Assembly: GCA_023413605.1 (NCBI GenBank) | Contig: JAEZPL010000296.1 | Location: 1 to 12,158 of the forward strand | Origin: Pseudomonadota bacterium | Lineage (GTDB): Bacteria > Pseudomonadota > Alphaproteobacteria > Azospirillales > Azospirillaceae | Reading direction: 5' to 3' | DNA length: 12,158 nt | Part shown: positions 7,286-12,158 of the stretch, in pieces | How the letters are laid out: every line of letters starts with the position of its first letter | Numbering within the stretch: position 1 is the stretch's first letter | Position numbers and translations under genes: made by a program | The notes under the pieces: model-generated | Seen by the model: only the letters and a program-made list of their open reading frames with translations | Told to the model about the DNA's origin: nothing | Databases searched by the model: none

Positions 7286-7352
7286 ACGCTAAATTATATG
7301 TACGTTGAAAACTGTTGCTCGGCAAGCATATTTAGCGTACACGCTCTAAATG
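7286..7352. promoter_or_regulatory. Inverted-repeat cluster, candidate NicR operator
   Basis: ACGCTAAAT at 7286-7294 has its exact reverse complement, ATTTAGCGT, at 7330-7338. That second element abuts ACGCTCTAAAT (7341-7351), a related copy with two extra bases. Together 7334-7345 forms the perfect short palindrome AGCGT-AC-ACGCT. Three related half-sites within 66 bp, overlapping the candidate nicC promoter and a TATAAT on the other strand, fit a repressor that controls both arms. I cannot confirm that NicR is the ligand. Confidence 0.45.
7305..7332 (+). promoter_or_regulatory. Candidate sigma-70 promoter of nicCDEF
   Basis: TTGAAA (7305-7310) and CATATT (7327-7332) are separated by 16 bp. 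They match four or more positions of each consensus hexamer. Transcription would start near 7340, inside the palindrome, leaving a leader of about 130 nt before nicC. This is a visual match only. Confidence 0.3.
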
Positions 7353-7471
7353 CCAGCGGGGAACCCCGCCGACACCAGCGCATACGCTGCATTGGCGACG
7401 AGAGTGCCCCGCCAACGGAATCCGGCCACCGCAGACTTGGCCAAAGAAATCATCGGAGTGAGAGACAGGCC

Positions 7472-8620
7472 ATGGCAAAAACCCAAAAGATCGCAGTCGT
7501 CGGCGCCGGCCTGGGTGGCGCCGCCGCAGCCGCCCTGTTGCAGCAGGCCGGCTTCGATGTGGATGTTTACGAGCAGGCCCCGGAATTCTCGCGCCTGGGT
7601 GCCGGCATTCACGTCGGCCCGAACGTGATGAAGGTCTTCCGTCGCCTGGGCATCGAGAAGCAGCTTGAGGCGATGGGCTCCGCCCCCGACTTCTGGTTCA
7701 GCCGCGACGGCCTGACCGGCGACTACATGTCGCGCATTCCGCTGGGCGACTTCGCCAAGAAGGAATACGGCGCGGCCTACGTCACCGTTCACCGCGGCGA
7801 CATGCACCTGCTGCAGATGGGCACGCTGAAGCCGGGCTCCGTGCATTTCGGCAAACGGCTGGAGTCGATCCACGACAGCGGCGACGACGTGAAGCTGACC
7901 TTCAGCGACGGCACGGAAACCCGCGCCGACATCGTGATCGGCGCCGACGGCATCAACTCCCGCATCCGTGAGGAGCTGCTGGGCGTCGAGGCCCCGAATT
8001 ACAGCGGCTGGGTCGCCCACCGCGCCCTGATCCGCGGCGAGCAGCTCAAGAAGTACGACCTGACCTTCGAGGACTGCGTGAAGTGGTGGACCGAGGACCG
8101 TCACATGATGGTCTACTTCACCACCGACAAGCGCGACGAGTACTACTACGTCACCGGCGTGCCGCACCCGGCCTGGGATTTCCAGGAAGCCTTCATCGAC
8201 AGCAGCCGCGAAGAGATGTTCGAGGCCTTCCAGGGCTATCACCCGACCGTCCAGGCGCTGATCGAGTGCACCGAGACCGTCACCAAGTGGCCGCTGCGCA
8301 ACCGCAACCCGTTGCCGCTGTGGAGCCGTGGCCGTCTCGTGCTGCTGGGCGACGCCTGCCACCCGATGAAGCCGCACATGGCGCAGGGCGCCGGCATGGC
8401 CATCGAGGACGCGGCGATGCTGACCCGCTGCCTCCAGGAAACCGGCCTGACCGGCTACCAGACCGCCTTCTCCCTGTACGAGGCCAATCGCAAGGACCGC
8501 GCCACCCGCGTCCAAGCCGTGTCGAACGCCAACACCTTCCTGCGCACGCAGGAGGACCCGGCCTGGGTCTTCGGTTATGACGTGTACGAGCACCCGCTGA
8601 GCACGGGTCTGGCGGCATGA
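7472..8620 (+). CDS. nicC: 6-hydroxynicotinate 3-monooxygenase (NicC)
   Basis: FAD-dependent, NADH-using decarboxylating hydroxylase (EC 1.14.13.114) that turns 6-hydroxynicotinate into 2,5-dihydroxypyridine and CO2. It has 382 residues, the usual family length. The Rossmann motif GAGLGG (11-16) with acidic Glu34 binds the FAD ADP moiety, and GDACHPMKPHMAQGAG (from 293) is the second FAD motif with Asp294. His47, Cys202, His211, Tyr215 and His302, the active-site residues I recall from P. putida NicC, are all present at the same numbers. The start is ATG at 7472, where MAKTQKIAVVGAG begins the Rossmann strand. GGAG lies 13 bases upstream, rather far, with GAGAG closer. An in-frame ATG at 7298 would add 58 residues unlike any flavoprotein. 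It is the first gene of the plus arm and overlaps nicD by four bases. Confidence 0.95.
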   Translation: MAKTQKIAVVGAGLGGAAAAALLQQAGFDVDVYEQAPEFSRLGAGIHVGPNVMKVFRRLGIEKQLEAMGSAPDFWFSRDGLTGDYMSRIPLGDFAKKEYGAAYVTVHRGDMHLLQMGTLKPGSVHFGKRLESIHDSGDDVKLTFSDGTETRADIVIGADGINSRIREELLGVEAPNYSGWVAHRALIRGEQLKKYDLTFEDCVKWWTEDRHMMVYFTTDKRDEYYYVTGVPHPAWDFQEAFIDSSREEMFEAFQGYHPTVQALIECTETVTKWPLRNRNPLPLWSRGRLVLLGDACHPMKPHMAQGAGMAIEDAAMLTRCLQETGLTGYQTAFSLYEANRKDRATRVQAVSNANTFLRTQEDPAWVFGYDVYEHPLSTGLAA

Positions 8621-9429
8621 CCGGCTCCACCTATCTCTACGGCGCCAACGTCCACGCCAACGGCATCCGCCAGCATTACCTGCGCTATGGCGGAAAAGGC
8701 CAGCCGCTCGTCCTGATCCCGGGCATCACCAGCCCGGCGATCACCTGGGGCTTCGTGGCGGAACGGCTCGGCCGCCACTTCGACACCTACGTGCTGGACG
8801 TGCGCGGTCGCGGCCTGTCGGAAACCGGCCCGGATCTCGACTACGGCATCGACGCCTGCGCGGACGACATCAACGCTTTCGTCGCAGCGCTGGGATTGGA
8901 CGGCTATCACCTCGTCGGCCATTCCATGGGCGCCCGCTTCGCCATCCGCGCCTCGGTTCGCGGCGGCAAGGGGTTGAAGCGGCTGGTGCTGGTCGATCCG
9001 CCGGTGTCCGGCCCCGGCCGGCGCGCCTACCCCAGCGGCCTGCCCTGGTACGTGGATTCCATCCGCCAGTCGCTGAAGGGCATGGACGCCGACGCGATGC
9101 GCGCCTTCTGCCCGACCTGGACGGAGGAGCAGCTTCGCCTGCGCGCGGAGTGGCTGCACACCTGCTACGAGCCGGCCATCGTGAAGACCTACGAGGGCTT
9201 CCACGAGGACGACATCCACAGCGACCTGCCGAACCTGCCGGTGCCGGCCCTGCTGATGGTCGCCGGGCGCGGTGGCGTGATCCAGCCGGAGGACGAGGAG
9301 GAAATCCGCCGCCTCCAGCCCGGCATCCGGATCGCCCGCGTGCCGAACGCCGGTCACATGATCCCGTGGGACGACCTCGACGGTTTCTTCGCCGCCCTCG
9401 GCGACTTCCTCGGCGCTCCCCTGACCTGA
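8617..9429 (+). CDS. nicD: N-formylmaleamate deformylase (NicD)
   Basis: Alpha/beta-hydrolase (EC 3.5.1.106) that removes formate from N-formylmaleamate to give maleamate. It has 270 residues. The nucleophile is Ser103 in GHSMGAR, the acid is Asp127 in LVLVDPP, and the base is His247 in NAGHMIPWDD. This triad has the same spacing as Ser101/Asp125/His245 that I recall for P. putida NicD, shifted by two. The N-terminal VLIPGITSPAITWG contains the usual oxyanion-hole loop. The start codon overlaps the nicC stop as ATGA (8617-8620), so the two are translationally coupled. NicD is adjacent to the enzymes acting before and after it and is cytoplasmic. The alternative, another alpha/beta-hydrolase, is unlikely in this context. 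Confidence 0.93.
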   Translation: MTGSTYLYGANVHANGIRQHYLRYGGKGQPLVLIPGITSPAITWGFVAERLGRHFDTYVLDVRGRGLSETGPDLDYGIDACADDINAFVAALGLDGYHLVGHSMGARFAIRASVRGGKGLKRLVLVDPPVSGPGRRAYPSGLPWYVDSIRQSLKGMDADAMRAFCPTWTEEQLRLRAEWLHTCYEPAIVKTYEGFHEDDIHSDLPNLPVPALLMVAGRGGVIQPEDEEEIRRLQPGIRIARVPNAGHMIPWDDLDGFFAALGDFLGAPLT

Positions 9430-9447
9430 TTCAAGAAAGATAAAGTC

Positions 9448-10200
9448 ATGTCAAAGCTTTACCGCATCGGTCAGATCGTCCCCAGCTCCAACATCACGAT
9501 GGAGACCGAGATCCCGGCGATGCTGAACGCGCGCCAGTCGATCCGGCCCGAGCGCTTCACCTTCCATTCCAGCCGCATGCGGATGAAGACGGTGAAGAAG
9601 GAGGAGCTGGCGGCCATGGACGCGGAGTCCGACCGCTGCGCCCTGGAACTGTCCGACGCCCGCGTGGATGTGCTGGGCTACGCCTGCCTCGTCGCCATCA
9701 TGTCCATGGGCCTCGGCTACCACCGCGATTCCGAGGCGCGTCTGACGGCCAAGACCGCCGAGAACGACGCCCCGACGCCGGTCATCACCAGCGCCGGCGC
9801 CCTGGTGGACGCGCTGAAGGTGATGGGCGCCAAGCGCATCGCCATCGTCGCCCCCTACATGCGCCCGCTGACCGAGCTGGTCGTGAACTACATCCGCGCC
9901 GAAGGCTTCGAGGTGCAGGATTGGCGGGCGCTGGAGATCCCGGACAACCTGGACGTGGGTCGCCACGACCCGAACCGCCTGCCGGAGATCGTGCGCGGCA
10001 TGAACCTGGACGGCGTGGACGTCGTCGTCCTGTCGGCCTGCGTGCAGATGCCGTCGCTGCCGGTGGTGCCGCGCGTGGAGGCCGAGACCGGCAAGCCGGT
10101 GCTGACCGCCGCCATCGCCACGACCTACGCCATGCTGAAGGCGCTCGACCTCGAACCGGTCGTGCCGGGGGCCGGCGCGCTCCTGTCCGGCGCATACTGA
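9448..10200 (+). CDS. nicE: Maleate cis-trans isomerase (NicE)
   Basis: Cofactor-free isomerase (EC 5.2.1.1) of the Asp/Glu racemase superfamily that converts maleate to fumarate, the last step before the citric acid cycle. It has 250 residues. The two catalytic cysteines are Cys80 (GYACLVAIMSMG) and Cys198 (VVLSACVQMPSLP). Their spacing of 118 equals that of Cys82/Cys200 in characterised maleate isomerases. The N-terminal IGQIVPSSNITMETEIP is a substrate-carboxylate-binding loop typical of the family. The gene starts 18 bp after nicD. The leader is unusually A-rich (CAAGAAAGATAAAGTC) and has no GGAG-type ribosome site, unlike nicF. This may lower or couple its translation. A related function such as arylmalonate decarboxylase is excluded by context. 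Confidence 0.94.
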   Translation: MSKLYRIGQIVPSSNITMETEIPAMLNARQSIRPERFTFHSSRMRMKTVKKEELAAMDAESDRCALELSDARVDVLGYACLVAIMSMGLGYHRDSEARLTAKTAENDAPTPVITSAGALVDALKVMGAKRIAIVAPYMRPLTELVVNYIRAEGFEVQDWRALEIPDNLDVGRHDPNRLPEIVRGMNLDGVDVVVLSACVQMPSLPVVPRVEAETGKPVLTAAIATTYAMLKALDLEPVVPGAGALLSGAY

Positions 10201-10206
10201 GGAGGG
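10201..10206 (+). promoter_or_regulatory. Ribosome binding site of nicF
   Basis: GGAGGG directly follows the nicE stop codon and lies seven bases before the ATG at 10214. It sets the start of nicF and shows that nicE and nicF share one transcript. Confidence 0.75.
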
Positions 10207-10213
10207 ATCCGGC

Positions 10214-10855
10214 ATGGCCAATGACCAGAGTGCAGCGGACAACTACAAGGGCGTGTGGGGCAACCGCATCGGTTTCGGGGCGAAGCCGGCGCTGCTGGTG
10301 ATCGACTTCCTCCAGGGCTACACGACGGAGGGCGCGCCGCTCTACGCCCCCGGCGTGGTGCGCGCCGTGGAGGAGGCCGCCGGCCTGCTGGAGGCCGCGC
10401 GCCGGCACGGCGTGCCGGTGGTGCACACCAACATCCGCTATCACCCCGGCCATTTCGCCGATGGCGGCGTCTGGGTGCGCAAGGCCCCGGTGATGAAGGA
10501 CATGGTGGAGGGCAACCCGCTCGCCGCCTTCTGCCCGCAGGTCCTGCCCCGCGCCGACGAGGTGGTGATCAGCAAGCAGTACGCCAGCGCCTTCTTCGGC
10601 ACGAGTCTTGCGTCGATGCTGCATGCCCAGGGCATCGACACGGTCGTTCTGGCCGGCTGCTCGACCAGCGGCTGCATCCGGGCCTCGGCGGTGGACGCCG
10701 TCCAGCACGGCTTCCGCACCATCGTCGTGCGGGACTGCGTCGGCGACCGCCACGAGGGACCGCACGAGGCCAACCTGTTCGACATCGACAGCAAGTACGG
10801 CGACGTGGTGAGCAAACAGGAGGCACTTGCACAGTTCGCACAACACGGAGCCTGA
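10214..10855 (+). CDS. nicF: Maleamate amidohydrolase (NicF)
   Basis: Isochorismatase-like cysteine hydrolase (EC 3.5.1.107) that releases ammonia from maleamate to give maleate, the NicE substrate. It has 213 residues. The expected catalytic triad is Asp31 (LLVIDFLQGY), Lys121 (ISKQYASAFFGT) and Cys154 (GCSTSGCIRASA). The segment SAFFGT and the Cys-containing loop are family hallmarks, and the extra N-terminal Trp-Gly-Asn-Arg stretch is common in NicF. The ATG at 10214 is supported by GGAGGG just upstream. Last of the compact nicCDEF set, it is followed by a strong hairpin. The nicotinamidase family shares this fold, but the presence of NicC, NicD, NicE and NicX makes maleamate the substrate. 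Confidence 0.93.
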   Translation: MANDQSAADNYKGVWGNRIGFGAKPALLVIDFLQGYTTEGAPLYAPGVVRAVEEAAGLLEAARRHGVPVVHTNIRYHPGHFADGGVWVRKAPVMKDMVEGNPLAAFCPQVLPRADEVVISKQYASAFFGTSLASMLHAQGIDTVVLAGCSTSGCIRASAVDAVQHGFRTIVVRDCVGDRHEGPHEANLFDIDSKYGDVVSKQEALAQFAQHGA

Positions 10856-10869
10856 GGAATGCGGCGGAT

Positions 10870-10893
10870 CCTGCCGAAGCACGCTTCGGCAGG
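10870..10893 (+). other. Strong hairpin after nicF
   Basis: CCTGCCGAAG (10870-10879) and CTTCGGCAGG (10884-10893) form a perfect 10-bp stem with a four-base CACG loop, 15 bp after the nicF stop. What follows is CCCGGGGG, with no T tract, so it is not a standard terminator. It may stabilise the nicCDEF message or partly separate it from nicT. Confidence 0.6.
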
Positions 10894-11053
10894 CCCGGGG
10901 GCGGTGCGCGGCCCAACAATCCGGAAAGAAACCCGGAACCAACCATGCCGCGCAGCGCCACCGAGGGGAAGAATGGGGTCCTGCCCCGGCCTTCAAGCCG
11001 CGCATGTAAGTGAGAGTACAAGTGGGACGGGTTCACAACGCGTAAAAGCGAAT

Positions 11054-11057
11054 GGAG
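11054..11057 (+). promoter_or_regulatory. Ribosome binding site of the nicT-type gene
   Basis: GGAG lies nine bases before ATG 11067. An in-frame ATG at 11052 overlaps this site and has no Shine-Dalgarno sequence of its own, so 11067 is preferred. Confidence 0.6.
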
Positions 11058-11066
11058 ACGACTGGC

Positions 11067-12158
11067 ATGTCCTATGCCCAAACCCCGGCCGAGGCTTCGG
11101 CGCTCGAAACAACGCAAAATCTTTATAAGAAGATTACTTGGCGACTGATTCCCTTTTTGTGTTTCTGCTATCTGGCCGCCTATCTCGACCGCATCAACAT
11201 CAGCTTCGCCAAGCTGCAGATGATCGGCGACCTGCAGTTCAGCGAGGCCTCCTACGGGCTTGGCGCCGGGCTGTTCTTCGTCGGCTACATCCTGTTCGAG
11301 GTGCCCAGCAACCTCGTGCTGACCAAGGTCGGCGCGCGGGTCTGGATCGCCCGCATCATGATCACCTGGGGTTTGCTGTCGGCGGCGACGATGCTCGTCA
11401 CCACCCCGACCCAATTCTACATCATCCGTTTCCTGCTCGGCGCCGCCGAGGCCGGCTTCCTGCCGGGCGTTCTGTATTACCTGACCCTGTGGTTCCCGTC
11501 CTACCGCCGCGGGCGGATCATGGCCCTGTTCATCATCGGCCTGCCGCTGTCCAGCGTCATCGGCGGCCCGCTGTCGGGATGGATCATGGGCCATTTCGAC
11601 CAGGTGCAGGGCCTGCGCGGCTGGCAATGGCTGTTCCTGCTTGAGGCCATCCCCAGCGTGATCCTGGGCCTGCTGACCTTCGTCGCCCTGCCCAACTCCT
11701 ACAAGGACGCCAAGTGGCTGAGCGACGCGGAGAAGGCGCAGCTCGCCGCCGACCTGCGCGCCGACGACTCCGAGGTCAAGGGCGCCAAGCAGAGCTTCAA
11801 GGAAGGCTTCTTCAACCTGAAGGTCTGGATGCTGGGCGGCATCGACTTCTCGATCCTGCTGACCGCCTACGCGCTTGGCTTCTGGCTGCCGACCTTCATC
11901 CGCAAGACCGGCGTGACGGACACCTTCGACATCGGCCTGCTGACGGTGCTGCCGAACATCGCCGCCGTGTTCGCCATCCTGCTGATCGGCGCCAGCTCCG
12001 ACAAGTACCGCGAGCGCCGCTGGCACATCATCGTGCCGTTCCTGGCCGCCGCCGCCGCGATGTGCGTCAGCACCTTCTTCGCGGAAAACCTGTTCGCCAC
12101 GGTGCTGCTGTTCTCCATCGCCTCGGTCGGCGTCATGGGGCCGCTGCCGGTCTATTTC
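11067..12158 (+). CDS. nicT: MFS transporter, probable nicotinate importer (NicT), 3' end missing
   Basis: The first 364 codons of a major facilitator superfamily permease, open to the right edge. Family members have about 430-450 residues, so some 70-80 are missing. It looks like the anion:cation symporter group: after helix 1 comes YLDRINISFAKLQM (Asp41-Arg42), then GAGLFFVGYILFEVPSNLVL, RFLLGAAEAGFLPGVLYYL and the loop motif WFPSYRRGR. A central charged loop (about residues 215-245) divides the two six-helix halves. This group imports aromatic and other organic acids by proton symport. In P. putida, nicT in the nic cluster belongs to the same family, so nicotinate or 6-hydroxynicotinate import is inferred from position. 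It lies 211 bp after nicF; I see no clear promoter in that gap, which otherwise holds only the hairpin. Confidence 0.82.
   Translation, partial: MSYAQTPAEASALETTQNLYKKITWRLIPFLCFCYLAAYLDRINISFAKLQMIGDLQFSEASYGLGAGLFFVGYILFEVPSNLVLTKVGARVWIARIMITWGLLSAATMLVTTPTQFYIIRFLLGAAEAGFLPGVLYYLTLWFPSYRRGRIMALFIIGLPLSSVIGGPLSGWIMGHFDQVQGLRGWQWLFLLEAIPSVILGLLTFVALPNSYKDAKWLSDAEKAQLAADLRADDSEVKGAKQSFKEGFFNLKVWMLGGIDFSILLTAYALGFWLPTFIRKTGVTDTFDIGLLTVLPNIAAVFAILLIGASSDKYRERRWHIIVPFLAAAAAMCVSTFFAENLFATVLLFSIASVGVMGPLPVYF

Larger units (their letters stand above)
7074..7471. promoter_or_regulatory. Divergent nicX/nicC control region
   Basis: 398 bp without a gene between the divergent nicX and nicC starts. 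The stretch at about 7240-7352 is markedly AT-richer than anything nearby, as expected for promoters. It holds a candidate nicC promoter (7305-7332), an inverted-repeat cluster (7286-7352), and two copies of AATTATAT (7243-7250 and 7292-7299). Each of these reads TATAAT on the minus strand (7249-7244 and 7298-7293), which makes them possible -10 boxes for nicX, although no good -35 is seen for either. A hairpin GCGGGG (7356-7361) with CCCCGC (7364-7369) would lie in the nicC leader. NicR and a catabolite regulator are the expected ligands of this region, which is inference. Confidence 0.7.

Noticed and set aside
7298..7471. N-terminal extension of NicC to an upstream in-frame ATG
   Set aside because: The extra 58 residues come from the control region, match no flavoprotein N-terminus and have no ribosome site; numbering of the catalytic residues fits the ATG at 7472.
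10859..11128. A small 89-codon gene between nicF and nicT
   Set aside because: It runs through the post-nicF hairpin, overlaps the start of the transporter gene in another frame and lacks coding-type codon use.
1..12158. Insertion sequence, CRISPR array, tRNA or rRNA gene, or prophage
   Set aside because: No transposase or integrase frame, no regularly spaced repeats, and no cloverleaf or rRNA-like sequence were seen; the only repeats are the short palindromic ones reported.

Overview
The window is high-GC DNA with coding biased toward G/C third positions. It carries an almost complete aerobic nicotinate (vitamin B3) degradation locus of the nic type described in Pseudomonas putida KT2440. 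Base composition, plus palindromic intergenic repeats of the CCCTCTCCC/GGGAGAGGG kind, suggest an alphaproteobacterium, possibly Azospirillum or a relative. That assignment is inference only; no rRNA or other taxonomic marker is present.

Layout. Positions 1-357 (minus) hold the N-terminal part of a small two-CxxC protein that runs off the left edge. Positions 688-942 (plus) encode an unrecognised 84-aa protein. It ends at a strong hairpin terminator (968-1005) facing the end of nicB. The minus strand then carries, in transcription order, nicX (7073-6021), nicR (5693-5211), nicA (5087-4620) and nicB (4603-1004). The plus strand carries nicC, nicD, nicE and nicF (7472-10855), tightly packed, followed after about 210 bp by a nicT-type transporter gene that is cut by the right edge. 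The two arms diverge from a 398-bp, locally AT-rich control region (7074-7471).

Pathway. NicT probably imports nicotinate. NicAB hydroxylates it to 6-hydroxynicotinate and passes electrons through three fused c-type hemes toward the respiratory chain. NicC decarboxylates and hydroxylates this to 2,5-dihydroxypyridine. NicX opens the ring to N-formylmaleamate, NicD releases formate, NicF deaminates maleamate to maleate, and NicE isomerises maleate to fumarate. NicR is a MarR-family repressor that in relatives responds to 6-hydroxynicotinate. Catalytic residues recognisable in NicX, NicC, NicD, NicE and NicF are intact, so the pathway looks functional. No nicS-type (TetR) regulator and no nicP porin gene is present within the window.

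The biochemistry is known. The less routine aspects are the gene order (nicX-nicR-nicA-nicB as one same-strand arm), the repeated AGCGT/ACGCT elements in the divergent control region, an inverted pair of palindromic repeats between nicX and nicR, and two small proteins of unknown function at the left end.
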